From positions 558,512 through 622,511 of the forward strand of contig NC_018325.1 of assembly GCF_000234665.1 (NCBI RefSeq): a stretch of 64,000 nt of DNA, read 5' to 3'. The translations under genes and the position numbers were made by a program. Of the stretch, positions 10,801-19,577 are shown piece after piece. Below the pieces are notes generated by a model that made no database searches, was not told where the DNA came from, and saw only the letters and a program-made list of their open reading frames with translations. The first letter of the stretch is position 1, and every line of letters starts with the position of its first letter. The stretch is from Leishmania mexicana MHOM/GT/2001/U1103. Its lineage: Eukaryota; Euglenozoa; Kinetoplastea; Trypanosomatida; Trypanosomatidae.

Positions 10801-10974
10801 CACGGGCTCCCCGGTGATGCCGTACACACGCAATGAGGCAGGCGAAAACACGCCAGCGCGCGCCCACTGACTTTGAAAGCGCTCTCGCCCATGCAGGCAG
10901 TAGTCCTCCTCCATGGCCGAGGCGGTAGCCTGTGCCTCGGGGCCGTTGCTGATGCCACCGCCATCGAGTGACAT
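7864..10974 (-). CDS. PRMT5: Protein arginine N-methyltransferase 5 (type II, symmetric)
   Basis: This 1036-residue protein is a PRMT5-type enzyme. The C-terminal catalytic region has SAM motif I LVLLGCGRGPL (about residue 667), the acidic strand IFAIEKNRPAA, and the double-E loop SELLGSLGDNELSPECLE (about 761) with both glutamates. YEVFERD (about 605) keeps the Phe that in human PRMT5 (F327) directs symmetric dimethylation. APQPCWTFDH matches the family's beta-barrel segment. An N-terminal TIM-barrel-like part is visible around residues 163-205. The protein is far longer than human PRMT5 (about 637 aa) because of low-complexity insertions, for example Ser/Gly/Asp/Glu-rich blocks between about 215 and 500. 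Substrates in Leishmania are likely RNA-binding proteins (inference). The start ATG has an acceptor 9 nt upstream. Confidence 0.93.
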   Translation of the reverse strand: MSLDGGGISNGPEAQATASAMEEDYCLHGRERFQSQWARAGVFSPASLRVYGITGEPVLMRSIKQARMFGATFGTCFLGRFPRSKSPPSSRDNDAAAVTQKDNASKAAGPSRSGSSYDSLPFSSLLLGPCPPPNMTADPHVLNQAWRREVAGTWSALHMPSEWCQTMNGVVTALSWSTRAQRQRIAEQLDLAAFMCLRAVQVPLPFYAAGVAWSGGDDDDDRDWEDNEGGSTAGTRGGAQPMSAEEENQRNIRVACLAADVVLSFIQQCTRVKVWVRCDACNPAHRYQLQRFRQAILYGYSTLKTDSSVIYCINAPCCVTSNTTSLMSGAPPPSSSSSPCSGVVHTEAASSLMALLYYSTWNPRMLLPSEWFGEEVVGFECPTAPALLTCLAPHGVAPHEHPHYRPDAPATALAEEDVVEAQEQEHRNHGNPGEDSAPFQRTPPTYHYGKSEGSRTDYSLFDWYDSVTELETSHEAGSAVAAAKGGSKNSGSASDTSYEAAAGCRRSHVLRSRYTYVMPEDLQPLVASRWAGTYPPFVSPLTFIVELLRRRAMPVFDRTFFDQYPLLNYLHFKGVEEPTRDVFTSFEGQLQLPLQPLSHHLSSGVYEVFERDARKYRQYREAVFHYVRDWYAAGAEQQHAYQNKVFFAKHGVMQRVPVPSPDERTLHLVLLGCGRGPLIDECLNAVSALGVRLRIFAIEKNRPAAAFTRMRWANDPEWTQLAYTFGHTLEVIIADARTVATAAENGSLTLPADFGLCDLIVSELLGSLGDNELSPECLEAFHAQLEDIQLSRGIAFNPHLMCIPQQYTAWVAPLMSATFDAAVTEAAVKGLTVPPPGCHDHHAALNHTLLVTNLSRAATLAPPQPCWTFDHSFQSGSSSCCKGDRGTMKRRESVSLERAASLVFEAPPCGRCCGLAGYFSAVLYQSATAPATIIATAPVARTEDMYSWFPCVFALEPAQQAELRDVGQAAAEESRMVAIRVQLDRRTSLAERRVWYEWSVTYGDAAVERQSPSAGRDAAAAPLVHNKNGWAASMLL

Positions 10975-11671
10975 TCCGGGAGACTGAGGTAGTGGAAGGG
11001 AGGGGGGGGGGTATGGGGGAGACGGAGGTAAGAGAACCAGCTTGGAGGATGTTTCGTGGACGTATACACCTCGCCGGTTTTCTGTATGCGTCTACGCATA
11101 TATATATTTATATACGTGTGGCTCCTACAAAGGCGCTTGTCGAGTGCTGAATCTGGGAGAGTGGGACAGCGCAGCAGCAGTAGACTCACGGTGGACGAGA
11201 GAGGAGAGGAATAGCGGAAGATGGATTGGCGCAGTGTGGCGACATGGGCACGCCTGTGTGTATGTGTGTGTGGACTTCATGGTGCTGGCGATGAATAGGC
11301 GATTCTGTCACGAAGAGGCATTTTGCCTCACCGTCCGGACAATGTTTGGCCATGTGTGCCACAAAACGAATCACGACGTTGGGCTCAACGCAGATGAGGA
11401 AGAGTGCCAGAGCATCCGGCACGTGCCGCGTGAGTCCGCCTGTGCGTGCGTGTGCGCCTCCTTTCGTTTCTTCAGCAACGTGAGGCAGGCGTGCCCTCGA
11501 GGCGAAAGAAAGTGAAGAAAGAGCAGAGAAGGCGAGAAGAGCGTGCGAGCAGAGGAAGCGACCGGCGAGCGCACCACAGTTGTGCCTGCGCATATTCTCA
11601 GCCAACCCTTTGGCCAGTCCCCCCCCTCACCCACTCACCTCACCCCAGACTCCCCGCCACTCGGTGAAATG
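10975..11671. other. Spacer between PRMT5 and the Ser/Ala/Pro-rich gene
   Basis: It holds the PRMT5 leader (purine-rich plus strand with a poly-G run near 11001-11011), a small AT-rich patch near 11097-11115, and the 3' UTR of the next gene. I see no gene. Confidence 0.7.
10984..11030 (-). promoter_or_regulatory. Predicted spliced-leader acceptor for PRMT5
   Basis: A long C/T tract on the coding strand (about 11030-10988, with C-runs) ends in CTACCTCAG, 9 nt before the PRMT5 ATG. It is one of the clearest tract-plus-AG pairs in the window. Confidence 0.6.
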
Positions 11672-13774
11672 CTACGCTGCCGACATCAGCAGGTGCTTGC
11701 GATCCTTTATCAGCTGCAAGAAACGGCGACTTGTGAAAAGATCGTCGCCGACTGTCGCGGTTGCCGTTGATGGCAATGGCGCAGTGGTCGGTGCGACGGC
11801 TGGCGTCGTGCCACCGCCTCCGTGCCGTTTTAGCTCCTCCAGCCGCTGCCACTGTGACTCTAAGAGGTGCAGCTCGCGCCTCAGGGACGTAGCGGAGGTC
11901 TCGGACGATGACGACGACAGCGGCAGCGACGGCTCGACAGCCGACGGTTGTGCAGCTGACCGTGCAGGGGACACAGGTCGCTTGGCATGTGACAAGGGTA
12001 CGGTTGGTTGCACGTGAGTCTGCGGCGAAAACGCTCGCTCTGGCGGATGCAGCAGCCCCTTCTCCTGCGAACCTCCTGTCGCCCTAGTCGTTGCCGCGGG
12101 CGCAGTGCGTCGGTGCCGCTTCTCCTCGACCTCCTCGTCTGCGGTGATGCCGGCCCCGTACCTCGTCACCCTTCCTGGAGACATGGCCACCTCCTCGTAG
12201 CGGCTCCGCAACTGGCGGTAAAGGTGCTCCATTTTCTCCAAATACGCTTCGGCGGCACTCACGGCGTGCTTCATGCGAGTGGTCACGCTGTTGTAAGCTC
12301 TCTCTCGCACGGCATCTTCGCCGTATACTTGAAGCTGATTAGGTTCAACACAGTGCGCCGCGTTCGTGCGCCGGGGTGCAACTTGCACTGTCTTGCCCTT
12401 CGCACCTCGTGGTGTGTCACTGCTCCCGCTGCCGCTCGACGCATAAACGCGACGCTCTACCCCTTGCGGTGGATCAGAGTGCGCTCTTGTAGTTCTGGCG
12501 CTCCTAGAGGAGGTGGCGGCTGACGATGCGGAGAACGACTCCAGCGACCGCCGTGCCGCTCTACCGGTGCCGACAGTGTGTCTCGCAGCGTAGCGAAAGC
12601 CCGACGAGGCAACGGAGCGTTGTTTTGCGGCGTGACAACCACCTGCGTCACCTCGCGATGCGACGGCGACTGGTGTCTCCACAGAACCTGCGGGAACCGC
12701 CACAGCGTGCCGCGACGGAGCTGCTGCTTCTGCATACAGACGCGCAGCATCTGCTGGCGGATGCCGTGAAGGCTGCGCGGCTGATCTTGCCGACGCACGT
12801 GACGACGATGACGCATGTCTGCTGCTTCCAGTGCTGCTCGCAGAAGAGCCGGACGAGGACGCAGGGAGAGGAGCTGGGGGTGAACCATAAAACCACCACG
12901 GCGGCGGAGGTGGCGGGGGGTATAGAAACGGTGGTGGTATGGCCCACCCCTGCGGCGCCGCCACCATGCCTCGTGCTGCAGCCTCAGCTGCTGACGCAGA
13001 CACCGCTGGCAGCACGCGCGGCGGCATTGGAAACATGGAAGGAAGAGGCAAATCACTCGGCGTTGGCCACTCCGCACCGGACACGTCGCTGCGGTGCCCT
13101 TGCGCACGCAGCGGCACATCACCCGGGTAGCAGAAGGGAGCTCGCGACGTTGCCCCAGTCGGGTCGTAGTAGTGGGCATAGTGGCGGTTCATGTTGCTGC
13201 TGTCCGGTAGCGGTGTGCCGTAGATTGGGGGCGGTGGTATCCACGGAAGGTTCGCGAAAAAACGCCCCGGGTACGTGTGCGGCGGCTCTGTGGCAGCTCG
13301 CGACTGCGGTGCAGCGGGGTCCAGGTTGTCTCGCCGGCTGCTGCCCGACGTGCCGCGCGTACTGTGACTACTCGCTTCGGAGGCACGCGTATCGACGCTA
13401 GCGGCGAACGAAGACGGCACCCTCGTCGGCGGGTTGCCGGGCTTTTGGCGAAGAAGCGCGTCCCCATTATTACCTTTGCCTGTGTAGGAAGACGACGCAG
13501 TAGGAGCGGCGCCGGGGTTGTCGCCAGCTACGGCGGCCGACGGATGGGAGGCGCTGCGAAGACTGCGCTGGGAAAGGGCAGAAGCCATCGAGGAGGTGGA
13601 CGTCGGCAGCCGGACGGCCGGGTCCAGCAGACTTAGGGCATCGTCCCGGTCAGCACTGCGTCTGCGAGCGATGGAAGACACACTTAGCTGCGGCTCAGCA
13701 GCAGCGGAGGCGACCTCCATCGAGGAGCTCGTGCCCCGCGAGCTTGAGCCTGAAAATCGAATCGCAGAGTGCAT
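11672..13774 (-). CDS. Conserved hypothetical Ser/Ala/Pro-rich protein with C-terminal coiled coil
   Basis: I do not recognise this 700-residue protein. It is mostly low complexity: Ser/Ala/Arg-rich N-terminus, a Pro-rich middle with PPFLYPPPPPPPWWFYG at about residues 280-297 that could bind SH3/WW/EVH1-type or profilin modules, then Ser-rich stretches. Ordered sequence is limited to the last quarter, with a likely coiled coil around YNSVTTRMKHAVSAAEAYLE and onward (about 490-525), a second short helix near SLRRELHLLESQW, and a conserved-looking terminus FTSRRFLQLIKDRKHLL. The ATG start has CCCCAG after a C/T tract 28 nt upstream. It is probably a cytoskeletal or scaffold protein, but that is a guess from composition only. 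Confidence 0.78.
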   Translation of the reverse strand: MHSAIRFSGSSSRGTSSSMEVASAAAEPQLSVSSIARRRSADRDDALSLLDPAVRLPTSTSSMASALSQRSLRSASHPSAAVAGDNPGAAPTASSSYTGKGNNGDALLRQKPGNPPTRVPSSFAASVDTRASEASSHSTRGTSGSSRRDNLDPAAPQSRAATEPPHTYPGRFFANLPWIPPPPIYGTPLPDSSNMNRHYAHYYDPTGATSRAPFCYPGDVPLRAQGHRSDVSGAEWPTPSDLPLPSMFPMPPRVLPAVSASAAEAAARGMVAAPQGWAIPPPFLYPPPPPPPWWFYGSPPAPLPASSSGSSASSTGSSRHASSSSRASARSAAQPSRHPPADAARLYAEAAAPSRHAVAVPAGSVETPVAVASRGDAGGCHAAKQRSVASSGFRYAARHTVGTGRAARRSLESFSASSAATSSRSARTTRAHSDPPQGVERRVYASSGSGSSDTPRGAKGKTVQVAPRRTNAAHCVEPNQLQVYGEDAVRERAYNSVTTRMKHAVSAAEAYLEKMEHLYRQLRSRYEEVAMSPGRVTRYGAGITADEEVEEKRHRRTAPAATTRATGGSQEKGLLHPPERAFSPQTHVQPTVPLSHAKRPVSPARSAAQPSAVEPSLPLSSSSSETSATSLRRELHLLESQWQRLEELKRHGGGGTTPAVAPTTAPLPSTATATVGDDLFTSRRFLQLIKDRKHLLMSAA

Positions 13775-14840
13775 CAGCCCGGGAGGGACGTGAGGGAGCG
13801 GGCTGGGGAGAGAGCAAGTAGCGTCTAAACAGCTGAAGAGAGAAACGGCATATGTGCGAGCAGCTGAGTGTGCGTGCTTTGGGCGACGCGGGAGGGAGGG
13901 CGGTGAGGTGCAGAGGGACGACGGGGGGAGGGGGATCTAAATCGGTGCTCTATTTCCCTACGTGATGCCAGCGAGAGGCAAGCAAACGAACAGCAGAGAG
14001 GGGGGAGGGAGAGGGAAAACGCCGCCACACGCACGCACGCTAAGGGTTCAACGTGCACACGCTGCCCGTTTGGTTTCGTTCTCGCTAACCTCGCCTGCTG
14101 TGATGGCGTGAATGTCTTGAGGAAGAGAGCGGCGGTGGAAAGGGTGGATGCGAGCGTGAAGGAATCACGTGGATGCAGAAGTGACGGCAGGTGGGCGAAG
14201 AGACCGTGTGCGACACCGGCTGTCCTATTTTGCCGCACGTCGCGCCATGCTTGACACGAAGCTCAAGCGCCGAGACGATGCCTTCGATATGATCTGTCCA
14301 TCTTGTTCTGCTGGAGGTATCACTGTCATCGAGCGCCGTGAAGCCGTGCGCCATGACGCTCCTCGAAGGCTCTGCCTTGCATCACTTGCGTTGCCTGGGA
14401 TTACACGTGGATGCGTTACCTTCGCGACATTGACAAAGAACAACTTAAGGACATGGCTACAAAACGCCGGGTGGGCAATGGGCGGCTCCACCGCATGCAC
14501 CCCTCCATCAAGGGGGCCAACACTCATGAGGGCCGAGGAAGCAGGGAGATGATGGGGGGTGGAGGGGGGGGGGTCCTACGGCATGTGACAGCAACAACGC
14601 AATCCAACGAAGTAGAGGAGGAGAAAGAAAAGAGAGCCACGCGTTCCCCCTTCACTCCCTCGCAGGAACCGTGTCGGAGACGACAGAAAAAAGGTGGCGG
14701 AGGGGAGGAGGGTGCGGTGGCAACACGGCAACGACGCCGGCACACGCCCGAGGTGGGGCGCCCGAGCGCGCAGCAGCGAGCCACTGCGCCATGAGGGGGA
14801 GGGGGGCGGACCTCGGCTGCCAATTGGTGTGGGCACACTC
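13775..14840. other. Spacer between the Ser/Ala/Pro-rich gene and the TPR-like gene
   Basis: It contains the leader of the 11672-13774 gene and the 3' UTR of the TPR-like gene. Overlapping frames at 14169-14552 (+) and 14225-14527 (-) are less repetitive than usual, but neither has recognisable domains or a convincing acceptor, so neither is annotated. Confidence 0.65.
13803..13822 (-). promoter_or_regulatory. Predicted spliced-leader acceptor for the 11672-13774 gene
   Basis: Coding-strand GCTACTTGCTCTCTCCCCAG lies 28 nt upstream of the ATG and supports that start. Confidence 0.5.
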
Positions 14841-15887
14841 CTATTTCTTCCCCTCCTCGGCCTCCTTCGCCTTCTCCACCTCCAGCGGGTTCTCAATCTT
14901 CCGACGAGCGCACAGCGCCGTGAGCATCGCCTCGCCATCCACCACACCGCCGGCGTCGTTGTGGCGCCTACACCAGCTGATGTACTTGCGGCACGTTGCC
15001 ACTGCCTGCGACACATCATCGAGGCCTTCGAAGGAAGCCAGGATCCCCTCAAGCGTCATCTTCACCAGCTCAAAGTCGTTCTCATCAATGTGATGGTTCA
15101 GCGCCTCAATCAACGTGTCCAGTCCTTTGGCGTACAGCACCTTTGCCTCCGCCGTCTCGCCTTTGTTGGCGAGGGTGGTGGCCTGCACCGTCGTGCTGAG
15201 GCCGAGACCAGTGAGGACGGAGCGGCGCAGGTTCACCGCTGCCACCGCCTGCATCGGCATGGCAGACTTGGCGTCCACGTCGATCCAGTGCAGCACCTTC
15301 TGCAGTAGCTCCTGTGCCTCGACCGCCGCGCTGTGGCTGCCCTGTTTGCACAGCACGAACCCCATGAAGACCTCGATCTCCGCAATCTGCGCCTTGTCCT
15401 GCAGCTCAGCCTTGGAGTCGCGCAGGAGAGACTCGCGCGCCTTCTCGGCACACTGGAGGGCCTCGTCGTATTGCGCCATTTGGTAGTGCGCCTGAGACGC
15501 CTCCATGCAGAGCAGACACTCGCACTGGATCGGCGCGTTCGTGGCACCGATTTCCTTCAGCATCTGCAGACCGGCCTGGACATGCTCAAGCAGCTTCGTG
15601 TGGTCGCCAGATACGCGAGCAGCCGCGATCTCCTCCGACAGCGCGTTCCACTTGGCCATGTTGACCAGGTCTTGCTTCACCACCTCTTCATTGAGGGTGA
15701 ACTCCTCGACATTGACGGCGGACACCGGTGCTGCCCGAGCAGAAGAGCCTGCTTGCACCGCGGCGCTGCTGCAGTGCCTGCGCAACCACGACAGAGGGGC
15801 GCACGCCGCAGCAGAAGCAGCCAGCGCGCATCCCGACGGCGGCAACGCGCGCCGAAGTGCTGGTGCGGAAAGGCGCTTCGCAAACAT
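14841..15887 (-). CDS. TPR-like repeat protein, probably mitochondrial
   Basis: The frame is open further upstream, but the start chosen is the ATG at 15887 (MFAKRLSAPALRRALPPSG), because what precedes it is repeat-derived and what follows is a classic Arg/Ala/Ser-rich mitochondrial presequence of about 45 residues. The 348-residue product then is almost all helical, with paired helices such as CLLCMEASQAHYQMAQYDEA and ALQCAEKARESLL that fit tetratricopeptide-type repeats (about 130-300). The C-terminus is charged (EVEKAKEAEEGKK). TPR proteins act as scaffolds in assemblies such as the mitoribosome, RNA-editing or respiratory complexes; which one is not visible. Confident gene, low confidence on function. 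Confidence 0.85.
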   Translation of the reverse strand: MFAKRLSAPALRRALPPSGCALAASAAACAPLSWLRRHCSSAAVQAGSSARAAPVSAVNVEEFTLNEEVVKQDLVNMAKWNALSEEIAAARVSGDHTKLLEHVQAGLQMLKEIGATNAPIQCECLLCMEASQAHYQMAQYDEALQCAEKARESLLRDSKAELQDKAQIAEIEVFMGFVLCKQGSHSAAVEAQELLQKVLHWIDVDAKSAMPMQAVAAVNLRRSVLTGLGLSTTVQATTLANKGETAEAKVLYAKGLDTLIEALNHHIDENDFELVKMTLEGILASFEGLDDVSQAVATCRKYISWCRRHNDAGGVVDGEAMLTALCARRKIENPLEVEKAKEAEEGKK

Positions 15888-16871
15888 GCTCTGTGTTAGT
15901 GCTTGCGAGTGCGTGCAAGTGGAGGATTTGGTGGTGTGAGAGGACGGAGCGATGGCCGCCGCCAAGAAAATGTTGAGAGACGGGTGTTCATATCGAAGGG
16001 AGGGGCAGAGGGGATTCGAGAGGGTGAGAGAGAGCATGAGGAGGCGATGGCGATGGTGCCGAGCACACATGTAAGCCCCTGTACAGAGAGGTAAAGAGGG
16101 GGAGAGGGAGTGGGAGTGGTGAGGCTGCCCACACGCTAGCGCAGACGCGCACCATGATCTGTGCTGCCAAGATACCGTGTGCGTAGAGTGGTGCATGAGG
16201 GAGAGAGAGAAGGACGTCTCGAGCATTGCCGTGGCCCTCCCTCCCTCCCCCACCATCACACGCACACACGCACTTCGGGCTTCTTCGTCGTTCGTTTTTA
16301 TTTATTTCGTTCCGCCTGAGTCGCCAAAAAAACAAAAGCACGAGGATGCTGGAGAGGGGGGGGGGCGATGCAGCACGGTGTGCGACGCGCACCGGGACCC
16401 CGGCGAGAGGGAAAAAATCTCTATGATGGACGATCAAGGAACGAAGACAAGGAAAGGACGAGGGGGATGCGAGATACAGTGGAGGGGCGACGTAGTCACA
16501 CGACAAGGCGAGGTGTGGGGGCGCGCGCAGGCACACACGACGCACGACAAGGACGCTGCTGCTGCGCCGGCTACGGTGCGGTTACGGTTGCGTGGCCATG
16601 AGGAAAGGTGTCGCCAGGCTGGCCATTGCTGTGGTGCCGTGGGGAGGGAAAAGGGAGGGCGGCGGGAGAGGAGAGGTGAAGGGTACAAGACATCGATGGA
16701 GATAAATAGAACGAAGAGAAGAGAGAATGCACAACATATGCGTGCAAGCAGCAGCATGAACAGCCAACCTGAGAGAGGAGCAATATTAAGTAGGGGAAAG
16801 GAGAAGCGAAGGTGCACACCGCTTCCCGATGGCACGGGCAGCACCCACTCGCGCGCCAGCATTCCCTTTGA
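15888..16871. other. Spacer between the TPR-like gene and the CEP95-like gene
   Basis: It has the TPR-gene leader and the 3' UTR of the CEP95-like gene, with purine-rich plus-strand blocks and a poly-G at about 16361-16366. No gene is supported. Confidence 0.7.
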
Positions 16872-19532
16872 CTAGACTAGGAGATGCTGTTGCCACGCGC
16901 TCACCTCTTCCGCGTAGCGGAGCAGCTCGTTCTTGGTGCGACGGTCCGTCTCACGCTTGAGTGAGTTGCACACGAGGAGACTGCGCTGCAGCGCGGTCGC
17001 GTAGTAGTCTGCCAGCTGCACCGTGTGTCGCGACATGACCCTCGCCGGCACCTGCGCCTCGTTCGCCGCCGCCTCCATGAGAGTCGCGTAGGCGGCACGG
17101 TAGCGCGCGTTCTCGTCTCGCACGCGGCGCATCAGGTCGATTTTTGCCTCCTTCGCAGTGCGGATGGACTCTTTCAAGGAACCACGCATCGCCGACATCT
17201 GCGTATCATACTCTCGACGCATGCGCTGGCGCAGCAGCTGCTGCATATCGCCCAAGTAGCGAGCCGATCGCAGTCGTTCAATCTTGCTGTCTCGCTGCGC
17301 GACGTCAATGCGGTGCTGGGGACGGTGGGCGAAAAAGTAGCGCTCCTGTCGCGTCAGCGGAGGCTCCGAAACAAGCCGGTGCGCCGGTGTGCGCGATGGA
17401 GCGCGATGCTGTTCCAGCGGCGGTTGGGAATGCACGGGCTGCTGCTGGGCCGACGGCGGTGCTTCCTGCTGTGGGAGTGCACCGCTGTCGACATCGGTGG
17501 CGCTGCGCTTGTCCGTTGTGGGGGCGAGGTCGCCTCCACGTGGATCGAAGACCGCCGGTGGTGATTGAAGTGCTGTGTGGCGGCGATGGTGATTCGCCCG
17601 TGCCCCCCTCTCCGCAAGGCTGCCGTCTTGAACGGTCGGGGACGAGGAGGCGTCCACGAAAGGCTTGCGGTGCCGCCTCTCCTGCGCATCAAGCACCTCC
17701 TCGAGGCGCTGGAACCGGCACACGATGTCATCAGCGTCGAGTTGCGTGCGGTGATGGCGATGATGGCCAACGGGCGAGCGCCTCTCTGGCGGCGACGCAC
17801 TGGCGAGCTGCTGTCTGGTTCTGTACATCGGGGAGCCAGAGGACGTGAGCGACACCCCTGCCTCACGTCCAAGCTGATCCGATCGAGGATGACGGCGCTG
17901 TGAGTAGCCACCGTGGAGGGACACATGTCCAGGGTCTACAGCCGACATCATCTCCGTCTCCTCCGCTGGCCCACCCGCTGGCGGGTACACGAGGTTGCGG
18001 TACCACTCCTCCAGCAAGTTGTCTGTGGGCATGACGGAGGAGTCCAGGTAGTGGCTGACAGAAGACGGCGACACCCCCTCGCCGAGCTCCGCTCCGCCAG
18101 AAATCATGTACGGGCCGCCGCCGCCACTAGGGTCCATGATACCCCCGCCGCTTGCCGGGCACCCGTTCAGCGGCGGTGCGGGGGCCACGTAGAAGTTGCC
18201 CATCGGCTGCTGGAAGTGATAGCCACCGCTGCCTGTGCCAGCTGAGTCTGCCTGCTGCAGTGCAGGGGGTGACATGACCTCCGCAACTCTGTAGCCTACC
18301 GGCGCGTAGGCACCACTGGTGGTCTTGGCAGCGTCAAAGTCCTCTGCGTGGGCTGGGTGTGGGAGGGAGTACTGCCCGCCAGCTGCGTCTTGCTGGGCCA
18401 GCATCGCGGACGACGAGGTGGCCATCGCCGCCTGTTGCTGCTGCTTCTGTTGCTGAAGCTCTTGCTGCTGGCGCATGTCCTCTGCCACCTGCACAAAAAC
18501 CATGATCAGCCGGCTGATGTGGTCCTCGTTCAGCTTCACGACCTCTTCGGCCTCGATGTCTTCGAGCGAGTAGGGGTGTTGGCGGAGCTGCTCCAGCACC
18601 AACATCACGTTGTGCCGCCGCTTTTCTGCCGTGTTTGGTGATCTATCAATTCCGGCTATCGTGCAGTCGAACAGGCGCTGGTACAGCAACACAAAGAAGC
18701 TGGAGGTGCATTGGCGAATACTTGTGACCCGTGTGTTGCCGATGGAGCAGAAGGTGAGGAGGGCGTTGGCGAGCCCGAGTATCTGCTGCCGCTGCGCCTC
18801 CTTCGCCGTCTCCTCGGTCGTCGCCATTGTCAGCACCTGCGGCGGAAGTGGTGGCAGCTGCGACGGCCCCGGAGGGGCGGACGTGGTGGCGATAGCAGCG
18901 GTAGGCGGCGTTCCCGTGCCCGGTACGAACACAGAGCCGGCGACGCCAGCAGAGTGCGCCTCGGCTGCTGCTGCTGCTGCGGCGGCGGCGGCGGCGTGAA
19001 TGCTGGCGGAAGGAATGGAGCCCGCTGCTGCGAGCCGCGCATCACTGCCACTGGCAGCTCCAGCAGATCGGCGCGTTGATTGAAGTGCACCGCCAGATGC
19101 GCCAGGAGCGGAGACGGACGACAGAGGCCTATTCAGATGTGCAGCTGCTGCGGCTTCTCTACCTCGCTCACTACCCGATGTCGAGAGCGGGGAGGGTGTC
19201 GGCGGCGAGGACGAAGACGCCGCCTGCTGTATCGGCGGCGATGCCTTGTTCACTATGGACATGGCCATCCCAGCGGGAAACGCAACCGACTGCTGCTGCT
19301 GCTGCTGAGACTGAATCATGTACAGCGGCATCGTTGCGCCTCTCGACGCGGCGCCGACGGCGCGGCACGGCGCTGAGGAAGATGATGTAGCAGTGATAAT
19401 CGTGGATGTGGTTGCGTTCTGTGGGTCTGAACAGCGGTGCGCTTCTGGTACATGTACAACACGCGGGTAATCGGCGGCACCACTGTGCCGGCCGCTGCTT
19501 CTACCGCTGCTGCTGTCCCCCAGAGTCGACAT
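16872..19532 (-). CDS. Large protein with CEP95-like (DUF5745 / NN-CH) domain and C-terminal coiled coil
   Basis: The start is set at the internal ATG at 19532 (MSTLGDSSSGRSSG) because a good acceptor, CCGCAG after a CT tract, lies 23 nt upstream; the longer frame begins in repeat-derived sequence. The 886-residue product has a Ser/Ala-rich N-terminus with a polyalanine run. A compact domain follows at about 245-345: NALLTFCSI..R..SIRQC..FFVLLYQRLF..I..I.R....EKRRHNVMLVLEQL...L..I. That pattern matches, position by position as I recall it, the N-terminal domain of the centrosomal protein CEP95. A Gln-rich run, a long disordered middle, and a strongly helical C-terminus (about 710-886, from RHRPQH-like basic region through LLRQRMRREYDTQM) follow. 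A basal-body or microtubule role is inferred, not shown. Confidence 0.85.
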   Translation of the reverse strand: MSTLGDSSSGRSSGRHSGAADYPRVVHVPEAHRCSDPQNATTSTIITATSSSSAPCRAVGAASRGATMPLYMIQSQQQQQQSVAFPAGMAMSIVNKASPPIQQAASSSSPPTPSPLSTSGSERGREAAAAAHLNRPLSSVSAPGASGGALQSTRRSAGAASGSDARLAAAGSIPSASIHAAAAAAAAAAAEAHSAGVAGSVFVPGTGTPPTAAIATTSAPPGPSQLPPLPPQVLTMATTEETAKEAQRQQILGLANALLTFCSIGNTRVTSIRQCTSSFFVLLYQRLFDCTIAGIDRSPNTAEKRRHNVMLVLEQLRQHPYSLEDIEAEEVVKLNEDHISRLIMVFVQVAEDMRQQQELQQQKQQQQAAMATSSSAMLAQQDAAGGQYSLPHPAHAEDFDAAKTTSGAYAPVGYRVAEVMSPPALQQADSAGTGSGGYHFQQPMGNFYVAPAPPLNGCPASGGGIMDPSGGGGPYMISGGAELGEGVSPSSVSHYLDSSVMPTDNLLEEWYRNLVYPPAGGPAEETEMMSAVDPGHVSLHGGYSQRRHPRSDQLGREAGVSLTSSGSPMYRTRQQLASASPPERRSPVGHHRHHRTQLDADDIVCRFQRLEEVLDAQERRHRKPFVDASSSPTVQDGSLAERGARANHHRRHTALQSPPAVFDPRGGDLAPTTDKRSATDVDSGALPQQEAPPSAQQQPVHSQPPLEQHRAPSRTPAHRLVSEPPLTRQERYFFAHRPQHRIDVAQRDSKIERLRSARYLGDMQQLLRQRMRREYDTQMSAMRGSLKESIRTAKEAKIDLMRRVRDENARYRAAYATLMEAAANEAQVPARVMSRHTVQLADYYATALQRSLLVCNSLKRETDRRTKNELLRYAEEVSAWQQHLLV

Positions 19533-19555
19533 GGTGGTCACCGCCACGCAAAGGG

Positions 19556-19577
19556 CTGCGGTTGAAAAGAGAGGCTG
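19556..19577 (-). promoter_or_regulatory. Predicted spliced-leader acceptor for the CEP95-like gene
   Basis: Coding-strand CCTCTCTTTTCAACCGCAG lies 23 nt before the ATG at 19532 and decides that start over upstream in-frame codons. Confidence 0.55.

Noticed and set aside
14841..16265. Extended 474-residue version of the TPR-like protein
   Set aside because: The extra 126 residues are repeat-like leader; a presequence begins at the ATG at 15887.
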